DNA from: Labia minor
Lineage: Eukaryota; Arthropoda; Insecta; Dermaptera; Spongiphoridae
Length of the DNA: 64,000 nt
Direction of reading: 5' to 3'
Assembly: GCA_963082975.1 (NCBI GenBank)
Contig: OY720348.1
Coordinates: forward strand, 72,751,719-72,815,718
In this document: in pieces, positions 13,701 to 29,114 of the stretch
How positions within the stretch are numbered: the stretch's first letter is position 1
Layout of the letters: each line of letters begins with the position of its first letter
Position numbers and translations under genes: made by a program
Notes under the pieces: generated by a model
What the model saw: only the letters and a program-made list of their open reading frames with translations
Database searches by the model: none
What the model was told of the DNA's origin: nothing

Positions 13701-14743
13701 TTATTTATTCTAGATTTTTAAGATTCTTTTTATTTACCTTTAGGATCAATCAGTTCATTAATTCATAAATAATATTAACAAATAATTTTGACACTTCTTT
13801 ACACCTCTTTGTTAATATATCTAAAATTTCTATTAGATTAAAAAAAAACAATAAAAAAATTCAAATCTTTTTATAAATAAATATAATATTTATATCAATA
13901 TAACTAAAAAAACATGGATTAATATTTGTGAATTCAAAATTATTTTGTCTATATTCATTTTTCCTCAATATATATTTGTAATAAATTAACAAATAATAAT
14001 ATTTTTTATTGTCAATGAATAATTATTTCTTTGGATTGGATAAAAAAGTTGTTATTAAAAATAAAAAAAAAAAATTATTTGTCAAAAAATAGAAATATTT
14101 TAGATAATTTAATAATAGATAACCCTTTAAAATTAAGCACTTCCTGTTGAAATGTTTTTGTTTTTTTGTTTTTTGTTTATTTAATATTTATTTATACGGA
14201 TATTTTTTAAATATAATTTAATGTTTTTTTATCTAATATATATATAATATATATATATATATATTATTTTGTGATAATCTGAATATTAATTACATTGATT
14301 TTGAGAAATTTTAAAATTTTAAATGGTCCCCTCAATTAATGAAAGAAGTCCTTTTAAGTGAAAATTAGACAATAGCAAGCCTGTGAGTAGGCAACCTATC
14401 TTGCAGCTCTACTAGATATCTAGACTACCTCCAAATACTCGTATACCTACTCCTTCTTCTTGCTGGATTGTTTATAAGATATTTCAAAAATTAAAATATA
14501 TTATTTTCTATTTGTTACTATATTCTATTATTATTTTATCAATGATATCTTTCTATATCAGTCCTATTTCTTTCTTAGGTATTTTCTTTTCGTTCCAATC
14601 AACCTTTACAGAGTTATTTTTTTGCTTTCTAACATAATTTGGATTATGGTATAATATGAAATCTTAATTCTAATTGGATAAATTGAAAATAAAATAATCT
14701 CTAGTATCTTGCATAAGTAAAGGCATGGATTGTTGTGTTGCAG
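6733..14743. other. AT-rich DNA upstream of the KLF gene with scattered GC islands
   Basis: No confident protein. GC-richer islands lie at about 7230-7460 (G-run at 7368-7380, donor-like GAG|GTAACC near 7405), 9340-9490 (with CACTTAG repeated three times at about 9472-9491), 11610-11940 and 13290-13480. Their longest frames (up to 98 aa at 11615-11911, plus strand) are unlike any family I know. Being isolated in AT-rich DNA, they could be untranslated first exons or enhancers of the KLF gene. Microsatellites: TA at 8198-8220, 9062-9080, 10680-10735 and 14238-14266; GA at about 8249-8268. Confidence 0.35.
9598..9619. repeat. Perfect 22-bp palindrome centred on CGTATACG
   Basis: ATCTACTCGTA followed by its reverse complement TACGAGTAGAT, with GATCG words on both sides. 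It could form a cruciform or bind a symmetric dimer. Not part of a repeat family seen elsewhere in the window. Confidence 0.6.
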
Positions 14744-14820
14744 GATGAAGGGCGCGACAGGCGCTGGTCCGGTTCGGCCCCGATGCACCCTGCCTCCCGG
14801 GAGGTGAGTACCAGCTGAGT
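14744..14820 (+). other. Probable 5' UTR part of the first KLF coding exon
   Basis: A good acceptor (gttgtgttgcag) ends at 14743. The following 77 bases are GC-rich and hold an in-frame TGA before the ATG. An alternative donor, GGAG|GTGAGT, sits at 14801, so this exon could also end early in another isoform. The whole island (14740-14975) is far more GC-rich than its surroundings. Confidence 0.4.
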
Positions 14821-18676
<3,856 letters not shown>

Positions 18677-21600
18677 AAAACCTTGCTGTTCCACACACCC
18701 ACTTGCTCAGGATGCATCCTTTTAGAAATTAAAAATTTTAAATTAATCGGGAAATAAGGCCAATTGGTTTGTGAACCATTTAACAGTTCAATCATTTATA
18801 GAAAAAAAGTATCTTCAGTGGGATATATAATTCATCTCTTAAAATCTTGAACTTCATTCGAATTGTGCTATAGTCAATTTTTCTAATTTAATTTATTTTA
18901 ATGATTTCTATGATTTTTAGCTATAAATATTATTATACTATATTTATTTAAATACTAATCTGATTACAAAAACAAACATTTAAAGATAGTACATTTTTGA
19001 GAATGATATATTATCCGTAGCCCATAAACATCTAAAACTTGAGATTATGGTTATGATTATTATTATAACAAAAAAAGATTATCATTATTTTTATTAATAA
19101 TTTTAGAAATTTATATATTTAACATATTTTAAAATAATTCTTATTTGTATGACATTTTAATCTATATATGGATGTTATACCTCAATTTTTTCTCCCTGAA
19201 ACTATCAATTAAATCAAATTTGATTAAATTATTAAATAGCAATAATCGATTTTTTCAAAATTGAAACGAGTGTATGTATGTTATATTAATTTATTTATGC
19301 CATTGGAAATTTTTATCATACTTGAAATTTAAATATTTTACCTGATATGAATGACATAAAAACCACTATTTTTCAATAATGAAATAATATAACAATATTT
19401 AAATTATAGTTATGATAATAATAAATTTGTGATCGTTAAAATATAATAATAATGCACATTTTAAACTAAATTTAAAAAAAATAAACATTGAATAAATATA
19501 ATTTGAACATTTCAACGTAGCTTCAATTGAGTTATTTATTGTTGGGTCAATTTGGTGGCAGAAAGATAGGTTCTGGCGACAAATGATTTTTATTCAATGT
19601 TTATTTTAATTTAATTATTCTTTTATTTTTTTTATCTTTTAACGATGCTTCTATTCCTGTGTTAATGACACAGTATTATTATTATTTTATTTATAACTTA
19701 TTTAAAAAATCTCCTTATAAACATCTATTAATTAATTAATCTTAACCCTTAAAATATTAAGGTGTCTCGAAATTTTTTCATATTTAATAAAATTGTGTAA
19801 ATATACTTTTTAAAATAATGAAAATGATTTGTAAGATAAGTAATAAAAAAGTTGCATATCAAAATATTAAAAATAAATAAATCTAATTGATTTATAATTT
19901 TAAGGGGTTAATAATAAAACGAGATGTTTTTAATATTCTTTGAAATTATACTCAAATCGAATGATAATGGTTTCATGTTGTGCCTTATTTAAAAATACTT
20001 GGTGCTAATTATTTATAAAATAGATTTCCTATAGAAGTTTTATAACTATTACAAACAAATTACTCTTAAAAGAGTGAATATTTATATATAATCTTTAGTA
20101 AATGTTCCTTCAAATCTATTTATAAATACAAATAATATAGGCCTCATTAAAAGGGATACAAAAAGAGTATAAAAATAAATTAATTTTGTGATATAATAAC
20201 CATGTTTTCGTATAATTCTCTGTAAAATTAATAATAATAATATTAACAATTAATTTAAAATTAATATGATAATAAAAAAATAATGATAAAATATTAACAT
20301 ATAAAAATATTTCAATCAAAAATGAGATATTTTTTGAAAATATTGTAAATAAAAATGATTCTTTCAATAAATTAAAATATTTTCTACTAAATAAATAATG
20401 TGCCTTACAATTTTATTTAGGTAAAAAAAACTTATTATTATTAAAAAAATGTCGAAAATGTGATAAAATTATAAATAGAAAATTTATCTAAATATAAACA
20501 TAATATGTTGATTATTTAAGTTAATTTGATATTTTTTAGAAAAAATCATCAAATAAAATAACTATTGATTTATCCTTCTGATATTATTATCAAAAAATTT
20601 AAATTTTTTAAAACAAAGTTTGAAAAAATTCCAACAATTTTAATATAATTAAGCAGATACTTTAATGTACATTAAATAACTTACTTATTAAAAAATTCCA
20701 TCTATAAATAATAAACAACAACTTTGATCAGAAATTTTTCTTATTTGTATTTTATATAAGTTATTTGAATATTATCTTAATCAATTTATACGAAGAACAT
20801 GGGTGTTTACTCTTAATTAATAGACAAAATAAACTCTACTTTTAAGCGATATTTTGTTACCATTATTTAAAACAAGAAAAGAAAAATGTAAAATTAATAA
20901 AACTTAAAATTGGACTTTAATTAAAAATCGATCACAAGTCCAAAAATTTGATTAATTTGAAAAAATTATAATTATTTTTGGTGAATTGATTTTTGAATTA
21001 ATCTTTATATTGGCTACACATTCAAGATAACAATAATTTTATTTGGGCGAGAATATATTTTATAATTCGTGTTTAAATTACCAATTAAGCAATAAGTACT
21101 ATATTTAAAATAAAGTAATGTGAAACGAAAAAAAAATAGTTAAAATGGTTTTGTAATGTTTGTTATTAAAAAATAAACAAAAAACAAAAAAAAATGAACC
21201 TAGATTGAAAATAAAAATAATACCAGAGTATATATTTTTTATAATATATTTCCAATGTTATTAATAATAATAGTTATTTAATATGAGAGCTTATATTCAT
21301 GGCCAGTACTTAGTTATTAGATAATAAAAATCCCAGAGGAATATGACCGGCTGAGTTGGTTATTGTCCCTTTAGAGTGACATTTTAAATGTTGTTCATTA
21401 GATTAATTAACAAAGATTAGAATAAATAATTTTATAAAAATATTGGTCCAAAATTCTACTCATATATATTATAAGAATGACTTTATGAACTCACCTGTCA
21501 GATTGCATTTGGGTGTTTATTTATTTTATATGTATATATATTATATATTAATAAATGTAAATATAATATTGGATTATTTTGTAAATAGTAATAATGAGAA

Positions 21601-21960
21601 AATAAAGGTATTTTTTTTTATTTTTAATTTTAAATTAAATGATACAATATTTAAGAACAATATTTCCTATATACTAGTAATTAATTACTTTTAAATATTT
21701 TTCTATGTTAACACCTTTTTTTCATATTCTTATTTAATAAGTCAATATTTGATATTGTATGAATTATCAATTTTTTGATTCATTTTATGCAAGTTATAGG
21801 AATATTTTTTTCTATTATTATTTCGGCTTAAACAATAAGCTGGAGTGTCTCCACTCGACTATCTCGAAAATTTGAATTGGATTAATTAAGATATATTATA
21901 TTGAAATTAAATTTAATTAATTAAATTATAAATTAAAATTAATAAATAATATTTATTAAA
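18677..21960. other. KLF 3' flank and AT-rich intergenic DNA
   Basis: Very AT-rich with no coding signal. The KLF 3' UTR should occupy the first part. AATAAA-like words are too common here to pick a polyadenylation site, although one at about 19480-19500 is plausible. Confidence 0.4.
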
Positions 21961-22430
21961 CCAGCGCTAGTTTGTTGATGTCACCACGTCACGTACTGGC
22001 GCGTGATTTGCAGTGTTAAAAAATTAATTCCGGTACTTTCAGCGATTCAATCAAGCTGAAAATTTATATATATCAGTTTAATCATGTGAAAAACTATCAA
22101 ACATATATCTTTATTTTTACGGTCAGTTTAGAGGAAAAATAAACGTTGTAAAAAAAGGTAATGACACACTTCCGGTTGAGCTTTTCTCAAAGGTTGATAG
22201 AAAACTACGAATTTTGAATAATGTCCGTATACCAAATTTCATAATTCTATCTCAAACCGTTTTTTCATAATCTTATCTACATGCACACACACACACATAC
22301 ATACATTTTTCTCAACCTTAGTGAAAATGACTCAGGGACCTTCAAAACGTATAAAAACATCAAAATCTCGACATCGAAAATTTTCGTGATCGCAATACTA
22401 TCTCTGATGAGATAGTAAAAAGTAATATCA
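21961..22430 (-). repeat. Interspersed repeat family 2, longer copy
   Basis: About 22265-22430 is the reverse complement of the copy at 17300-17465, including a CA microsatellite at about 22283-22297. It extends leftwards into arthropod-repeat-like text ('accaaatttcataattctat', 'ccggttgagctttt') to a GC-richer end at 21962-22015. No open frame. Confidence 0.55.
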
Positions 22431-22693
22431 ACATTTTGAAACATAGTATTTAAAATGTATTCTTTATGATCTAGATCTCTATTTATTTACCTGTGTCGTG
22501 CTAGTGAAGTTCATGCTCTTTCAACTATCCCCATCCCGACGTATCTCTCTATCGAATTCCTATTTTATCCCGATTCTCTTAAATTTTTCTCTCTGTTTGT
22601 TTTTTCTTTTTTAAAAAATAAAGCATAAATGCTTTCTATTAGAATTTCAACTTTCATAAATTAAAAGGTTAAATAATAATAATTCACTTTTCG

Positions 22694-22995
22694 CACCTAG
22701 ATAGGAAGCTCTGCCCCCTGTACCCCTGAAGTGATACATAGTCTGTGTGCACAAGGTTTTCATTCATTTTATTTCAATTATTATATTATAACATTCATTT
22801 CTTTTTATATTCTTATTTAAAACTAGCTGCTCAGAGCGCCGAAGGCGCTCTTCATACCTAGACGGGGCTCCGCCCCCTGTACCCCCGAGTGGCACATAGT
22901 ATTTGGTGGTTGAAAGTAGTAAAAGGTTTTCATCCATTTTGTTCCAATCCGTATATTACATAAAACGTTCATTTCTTTTTGTGTTCTTATTTAAA
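22694..22995 (+). repeat. Direct duplication of a GC-headed repeat, two units
   Basis: Units at about 22694-22822 and 22855-22995 both start with a 'ctctgccccctgtacccc'-like head and end 'ttcatttctttttNtNttcttatttaaaa'. Between them at about 22834-22851 is an inverted GAGCGCC/GGCGCTC hairpin. A similar GCGCC-rich head occurs at about 505-530. Transposable-element tail of unknown class. Confidence 0.6.
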
Positions 22996-23049
22996 ATCTA
23001 TTTTAATTTAATCAGTAAATTAATTATATATATTATTATTATATATGTT

Positions 23050-23395
23050 ATATCTATCTATCTATGTAGCTCAAAGATACTCGAAAGTTCTTGGCCGCAA
23101 CAACCACATTTCTCCAAGTGTCCGTATCCTGAGCCCTTGTCCCATCTCTCTTAAGTCCCTTCCTACGCGTCCTTGGTTTTCCAAGCGGATGTTTTCCATT
23201 CGGTCTCCCCACCAATATCTTTTTCCTCTCCCATTCTAGCCACGTGCCCTGCCTATCGCAGCTTTTTCCCTTTTATAACCCTAACTATTTCTGAAGATGC
23301 AGTGAGGCCATGCAATTTCTTGTTATTCAGTCTCCCCCATTCCCCGGTGACCTCATCTTTAAATCTTATGATCGGATAGATAGAATCACACACCT
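23050..23395 (-). mobile_element. LINE reverse-transcriptase C-terminal fragment (pseudogene)
   Basis: Minus-strand reading from about 23390 gives IIRFKDEVTGEWGRLNN, then a run ending KLR*AGHVARMGEEK, then GKPRTRRKGLKRDG and DTWRNVVVAAKNF. The AGHVARM block, the GKPR.R segment and the final W+.VV.AAKN words are the usual end of jockey/RTE-like LINE ORF2 proteins. The expected RW before AGHVARM has become R-stop (TGG to TAG), and a frame change is needed, so it is dead. Plus-strand frames over it are shadows. Confidence 0.75.
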
Positions 23396-23984
23396 CATTC
23401 AATACAAAAGGGGGTGGATGATCTTTTTTACCCCACTGTCATTTAAAGAGAGAAAATATGAAACACTAATTAACTTATTAAATAAAGTAAATTTTCAAAT
23501 TTACTTATTCTTAATAATCATCTATCTATACCTACTGGCATAGACTGGTATAGACTTAAGGTACCTTAATCAATTTTGTATAAATTTTGTTTAAATTTTC
23601 TTTTTTTATCTCGTATTAAATCATCTTTTGATAGCTCTTTACTTTTCTATTTTTATTAATTCTATTTAAACCCATTTATGAAAATATCAAAACAATATTC
23701 CAAAAAAACCTAATATATATGATATATCTATCATCTTGATATTTTATCTTGATATTATACTATAATTCATATTTTATTTTCCAATAGTTTCTTTTAAAAT
23801 TTTTATTTGTTTATTTTTTTTCTAAATTCCATTAAAATTGATAACCATTAGTTTCTTATATTAGAAAATTCAAATATATAAATTTATTTTAAAATTTTTG
23901 CAAGCTTATTAAAATTTTACATTGGGTGGCTTGTATTGCTGGTTGCCTAAATGCCAGGGGCTCCTAGTCGAATGAACGCTCGCT

Positions 23985-24081
23985 TAGTCAGTCAGCCAGT
24001 CGATTTCGTTGTGTGAGTGCACAGGCCAACTCAAACCAGGCGGGCGGCGATGACGCTCTTTCTCTCTACTATATCAAAAGC
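23985..24081 (+). promoter_or_regulatory. Candidate arthropod initiator and short first exon
   Basis: A GC-richer patch contains TCAGTC at 23988-23993, the arthropod initiator consensus, within a run of TCAGTCAGCC, followed by a purine-mixed leader and a good donor, AAAGC|GTAAGT, at 24082. An ATG at about 24050 opens a frame that stays open to the donor. It could be the start of a spliced transcript, for example for the Myb/SANT or BTB exons downstream on the same strand. Purely a signal-based guess; no family evidence. Confidence 0.3.
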
Positions 24082-24232
24082 GTAAGTGTATTTTCTATTG
24101 AAATTATCATAATTCACCAATATAAAGCGATCAATTAACATCACCTCTACCATCATTGTAATAAAGTCTCAAATGATTTACTGATTTTTTTTAATAATTA
24201 TTTTAATAGAAAAATATCATATTTGTTTTTAC

Positions 24233-25397
24233 CAGGGCTTCGAACCGTTATTTTTTTCGTTTCGGTTTTCGTTCCGGTTCAATAAAAAAAAAATATCAGT
24301 TCGGTTCCGGTTTTCGTTCCGGCAAAAATAACGGTTTTTTTCGGTTTTCGGTTTTCGGTTCAGCTCCGATTAATTAATTTTAAAGACCTTTTATTTGTAT
24401 TAGAAATTTAGGTCGGGGTATGCCGAGTCTGCCATAAATATATAAAAATATTTCTTGCTACCACCCTAAATCATACTACATGAATTGATACAATGTAATA
24501 TAAATAATAATAATTAATTAAAGGTATAATAATTAGAAGTATATAATATAAGATGTTAATATAATTTATTAAACGAAACAAATAAGTATGAATATTTTTT
24601 TACATCCTTCTACTTTCACACACAAACACTCAACAAACAAAACAAATTCGTATATTTAATGTTAAAGTATACAGGATTCTTGGATATATTTACTTACAAT
24701 TATAACTATAATTATAAAAGATGAAAATTATACCTCTAATTATTAAAATATCTTCTAATATATTTTCATTTAAACTATTTCTATTGTCTCGTAAAATAAA
24801 CTTTAAACCAGAGAAAGCTCTTTCAACACTAACTTGTGTTGCAGTATCTCCTAAAACCACCATTGCAATTTTGTTAAAATGAGGATATGTATTTTTATTT
24901 TCCTCCCAAAATTCTAAAATAAGTTTTTTACTGTCTAATCTTCGTACTTGGTCAAAGGTATTCAATATTTGTTTAAATTTATTTAATAATTTTATTTATA
25001 TTTATGAATCATTTTCTTTATATCAATACATAACCCTGTAACAAATGGAAAAAATAATTTAAAAAATTAATACTATCATTAAATCAAAATATCAGTATTA
25101 AACATTAAATTCTGTATTGCGACTACGAGACCTGCCAACACAACCGAAGGGAGAGTATGACTAGGACACTAATTTTTGAAACAAAGTTTTTAGCGACACC
25201 ATGCAGTGCGAGGCATAACTAATTGAAAAAAATTCGGGCTTGGGTGTTGCCAAAACACCTCTTGTGGCAACTCTGGATTGAACACGTACTGAACCGAAAT
25301 AAACCGATATTATTTTTTTCGGTTCAGCTCCGGTTTTCGTTCCGACAAAAATACCGGTTTTTTTCGGTTTTCGGTTCAGTTCCGGTTCGAAGCCCTG
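24233..25397 (-). mobile_element. Degraded hAT element with 13-bp terminal inverted repeats
   Basis: CAGGGCTTCGAAC at 24233-24245 and its exact reverse complement GTTCGAAGCCCTG at 25385-25397 bound 1.17 kb. Next to each end is the same GC-richer sub-repeat (variants of CGGTTTTCGTTCCG and TTCGGTTTTCGGTTC), present in direct orientation at about 24250-24365 and 25275-25385. Inside, the minus strand keeps only the hAT dimerisation domain. The 8 bp outside each end (gtttttac, tcagaaac) do not match, so a target duplication is absent. The right end abuts repeat family 1 copy B exactly where that copy is truncated. Confidence 0.75.
24690..24965 (-). pseudogene. hAT transposase dimerisation-domain remnant
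   Basis: A 91-residue frame including KLILEFWEENKNTYPHF and DTATQVSVERAFSGLKFIL. The block 'FW......YP.+..+A...L....TQVSVERAFS' is the C-terminal dimerisation region of hAT transposases. No BED finger or catalytic DDE residues are found upstream inside the element, so it cannot encode an active transposase. The ATG drawn at 24965 is just the first Met of the surviving frame. Confidence 0.8.
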
Positions 25398-25970
25398 TCA
25401 GAAACAATTTCAAATAATTTTAATATATCTATTAATGTAATAAAAACAGATAGGCATACATAAATAATAAATATAAACATTTTTAATTTTATTTTATTTA
25501 TAATATATATACACAAGACCAGGCTGTGACGTCATGAATGACTGGATGACGTCATATAATTTTAAATCAAGAAAAAACTAATAAAGATGATTTTTCTCGA
25601 GTATAAAACCAATGCAAAGTGAATGATTCGTGATGATATGTAAAAAATCTCCTCATGTGAAATTTGGTGTGAAAATAACCCTTCCCTTCCTATCGTCGAT
25701 CGCTAATACTACCACTTCCGGTTTCCGGATTTGCATCAAAAGTTGATTCAATTCATCCCACTGATGCATTAAGTAAATATACCAAATTTCATCAAAATCG
25801 GTTGAGCCGTTCAGGCTGTACACATCTATACGGACGGACGGACAGACATCATGCTAAAAATACTTTTTTCTGTTAAGAAAATGCATGATTCGTGGAGATA
25901 TGTAAAAATCTCCACATGTGAAATTTGGTGTGAAAACAATACCTCCCTTACTATCGTCGGTCGGTAAAAA
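25398..25970 (-). repeat. Interspersed repeat family 1, copy B, truncated
   Basis: Reverse-orientation copy matching 46866-47437 and, inverted, 6071-6680. It lacks the last 60-70 bases (the gtcggtcggttcggacctgg end) where the hAT element begins. Includes the 'cggttgagccgttcaggctg' core and a short GGAC tract. Confidence 0.75.
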
Positions 25971-25972
25971 GG

Positions 25973-26045
25973 GTAAGCAAGTTAACGCGCGCCCGTATGT
26001 TTTTGCCTCCGCTTACTGCAAACGGCGTGAGTTTGATTCTGGGGC
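25973..26045 (+). repeat. tRNA-like, possible SINE head
   Basis: Contains 'aagttaacgcgcgcccg' and, 40 bases on, 'gagtttgattctgggg', resembling the A and B boxes of a tRNA (GTGGTTAGCGCG and GGTTCGATTCC) with decay. It directly follows repeat copy B. No cloverleaf could be folded convincingly, so it is not called as a functional tRNA. Confidence 0.3.
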
Positions 26046-26128
26046 AAACACAATTTTTGCTTTTTAAGTGTTATTTTGTAGACATTGAACATTTAATTTA
26101 CAATTTATTCCTCCAAAATGCATTCCAA

Positions 26129-26428
26129 TTTGTCAACCTTGTGATGTCTGTCTATTTTTACAGACAAGTTAAAATTATTATTAAACGAATTCAAAACTGT
26201 CCAAATGTTGTCATTGACGAAGCAAAAGCAGACTTAAATTCACGATACGATGCTATACTTATCAAATCATTAACACATTATTTATTATCTGCTCCAGCAT
26301 TTAAAAATAGGATACAATTTGTTTGGTACGCGTCCAAATTAGCAGATAATCGTGAAATATTTGACAATGTTAAACAATTTGCAAATTTTCGTATAACATT
26401 ATCTTTTCTATTATTCTTGTTATATTAA
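26129..26428 (+). CDS. Unidentified open frame, C-terminal 90 residues look protein-like
   Basis: A frame is open from 25997 to 26428, but its first part crosses repeat and tRNA-like DNA. From about 26162, right after an acceptor-like ttttacag, codon use and composition become protein-like (VIDEAKADLNSRYDAILIKS, then FVWYASKLADN). I do not recognise the family. It may be an exon or coding remnant of a transposon, since mobile elements lie on both sides (family 1 copy B to the left, a foldback element from 26455 to the right). No start codon or donor was found with confidence. Confidence 0.25.
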   Translation, partial: FVNLVMSVYFYRQVKIIIKRIQNCPNVVIDEAKADLNSRYDAILIKSLTHYLLSAPAFKNRIQFVWYASKLADNREIFDNVKQFANFRITLSFLLFLLY

Positions 26429-26454
26429 ATAAATTTATCGAATTAAAATTGCTC

Positions 26455-27120
26455 TAAAAAGAATAAAATAATATAAATATAAAAATTTTTTATAAAATAA
26501 CGTTTTTCCAATCAACTAAAAAGAATAAAATAATTTTTTTAAAAGCCTGACAAACTTTATGGATGAATTGCTTCATATTCAACTAAAAACGTTGGGCGCT
26601 TTTAGTTTTCATTTGATTTCTATGCAATTAAATTCGTTTATAGAGTTACAATTTATATATATATATATATATATAAACTTACATTCCACACTAAAACACA
26701 TCATTAACAACTAACACTATTTCTTCTAATATAATCAACTGTTTTGGATTTGATTGATAATATGTAAATTTAAGAAAATAATAATTCTTTTAAAATTTGT
26801 TACATACTTTGATATAAGTATAGTTAAGTGATAAATAATAAAAGATTAATTTTTTATCTCTTAATCTATCAATTTTATTGCATAATAAAAAAAATTGTCA
26901 GTTTAAGTGTTTAGTAAAATTTTTATTATTACAAAAATTATAGACTTGAAGTTTCATATAAATAAATAAAACTAAATCCGCCCAACGTTTTTCATTGAAT
27001 ATGAACCAATTCATCCATACATTTTGTCAGGCTTATAGAAAAATTATTTTATTCTTTTTAGTCCATGAGAAAAACGTTATTTTATAATTTTTTTTTATTT
27101 ATATTTTATATATAGAGATT
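26455..27120. repeat. Foldback element with about 130-bp inverted arms
   Basis: Left arm about 26480-26620 (ataaaataacgttttt, then agcctgacaaactttatgga, ending aaaaacgttgggcg) is the inverse of right arm about 26967-27105 (cgcccaacgttttt, then cataca-ttttgtcaggctt, ending aaaaacgttattttat). Arms carry scattered mismatches. The 340-bp centre is AT-rich with a TA microsatellite at 26656-26675. Looks like a non-autonomous long-TIR DNA element. Confidence 0.65.
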
Positions 27121-29114
27121 TTAAAGCTAGATCAATTGTGAGTATTTTATTTTAAAAACACTTGTTCTTGCATAACGATGTCGTGCTAATTCCCTTAAAT
27201 GAACCACTACATAACTACCTAGTTTCTTAGCAAACAAATTTAAAAAAAAAACACAATTGAATAATAATATAATAAAATAAACGAGAGTTATTTATTTTAA
27301 TAATATTTAAAGTGTAATAAATAAATGAATAATTAATTCACAATTACATTAATGGCTATTAACTCTCAATTTAATTAAATAATAAATTAATAATATCCTA
27401 TTAATTAAAAATTCATATTAGGTTAGGCCTTCCATTCTCATTTGTCCCTTGGAGCGGTAGGGAACTGGGCGGCCCAATCAAGGAGACCGGTCGCCTTAAG
27501 ATCTCAATGGCATTGAATATTTATTACATCTGTTTCTAGTATAGTCCAAAACAATATATCATGTATCTTTTACATTATCACCCAGATATGTATATTACAT
27601 TATCCATGGATTTTATTACAAAGGACCTTTAAGTAGCTCATCAATAGCAGCCTTCCCCTTTATCTACATATGAAGAAAAAATTTCTAATATTAAATCTTA
27701 AATTACAAAATAATAATAATGAATTACAATTAAAATAATAATATAAAGAGACTTTATAAATAAATGATTTTATTAATTTTTTATTTTGTTTTAATTAATT
27801 ATTTATCATCTAATTTGCTTTATCTTTTTGGTACTTGTTTTGTGATTTTATATTATACACTTTCTATCCTCGTATACTATGCTATGTATGTATTAATCTA
27901 TTTTTTCTTCTTCTCCAATGGAAGAACTTAGGATAAATACAAGTATATTTGAGAAACCAGCAACCATTATATTTATTTCAGTGATTGGAAAGTGGAGAGT
28001 GTTATGCAATCGAGACACACACCCTCGTTGGTTATGAAAATACCTGCCACCCTTCTGTAACGCCTTGAAACAATACAATTTATTGAGCGAGCGACTCCTC
28101 CTCTAGCAAGAGAAGATAATTATAGGAGGGTGTCCCACCTCCTGCACCCTCCTCTCCTTCCCCAGTCGCTTGGATTGGGCCATTTTTTTTATGATGGAAT
28201 GTCCAAAATATCCCTATTTTATGGTATTGTATGGAAAGCAAGTAAGCAAGAAACCGACAAAAAGGGGTTTCCAGTTTGGATTGGATGGACGCTGGAGATG
28301 GCATCTCGCAAGATTGGAATCCATGGATGGATCCACTGGAGCGGGTCTACCACCGCCAATCTGGCAATATTGCAAGAGGTTTTACCCCTCGAACCCCTCT
28401 GGAGTAGGTGCGGATTGGTTCGTGGTGCGCATGCCCCCAACTTTCCCTGGAGGGGCTGGAGAGTTGAACTCTGCCCCCGCAACCCCCGCACGTCTCTTGT
28501 CCAGGCCTCTTCTTCCTGTTTCTCTTCCTTGTATTGAGCAGAACGTGCGATCTGTGCAGCGTGTGTGAGCTGCATGTGCCTCGATACGTCATCCACCATC
28601 GGATCACCGACGGCTCTCCTTGCAATTCGCGAGATGCCGCTCGGACTAATCGCGCTTCGGCTATTTTTTATTTTTTGTCTCTTTATAATCCGTTAAGTAT
28701 TGATCTGGGGAATTTTTAGGGGAGATCACCCCTTGTTACCCCTCTCTTGAAAAATAGCGTCCAACGCTTATAATTTTTGATTAATTTTTCTGCCCCTTCC
28801 AGTTCTCACCCCTATTTCAATCCCCCACCAGGCCGTAAAAAATAATTGCTAAATTCCGCTCGAAGTTTTAACGATTTTCTACGCCATCCAGTATTTCACC
28901 AATTCTACAAAAGTACAAATATACTGCGTTTTTTTATATATTAAGCGTGCGATTGGTTCTTTCTCCTTCAATTGGAAAAGAAAAAAAACGTTATTTTTCT
29001 TCTTCTTGCACTATTCTTATTCACTTTGTTAGAATCTGGAGTGTTCATTTCGAATAGGAAGTCGAGAGGAAGTGATGGTATTGGGATTCCTGTAAAGAAG
29101 AAGATTGTTTTACA
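27121..29114. other. Non-coding stretch with a GC-rich island upstream of the Myb/SANT exon
   Basis: AT-rich up to about 28080, then clearly GC-rich at 28080-28640, then intermediate up to the ATG at 29115. The island has overlapping open frames on both strands (up to 135 aa) but none matches a family. It is best read as promoter/5' leader DNA for the gene at 29115. A CCAAT-type word (gattgg) lies at about 28951. A GC-rich patch at 27425-27510 is unexplained. Confidence 0.35.

Noticed and set aside
20116..21694. Hydrophobic 83-residue frames
   Set aside because: Phe/Ile/Tyr/Asn-rich translations of AT-rich non-coding DNA without domains or splice context.
25973..26045. Functional tRNA gene
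   Set aside because: A- and B-box-like words are present but acceptor and anticodon stems do not pair convincingly; listed only as a possible SINE head.
28130..28625. Several overlapping frames on both strands, up to 135 residues
   Set aside because: Equal-length frames on both strands in a GC island with no family similarity; treated as promoter/leader DNA.
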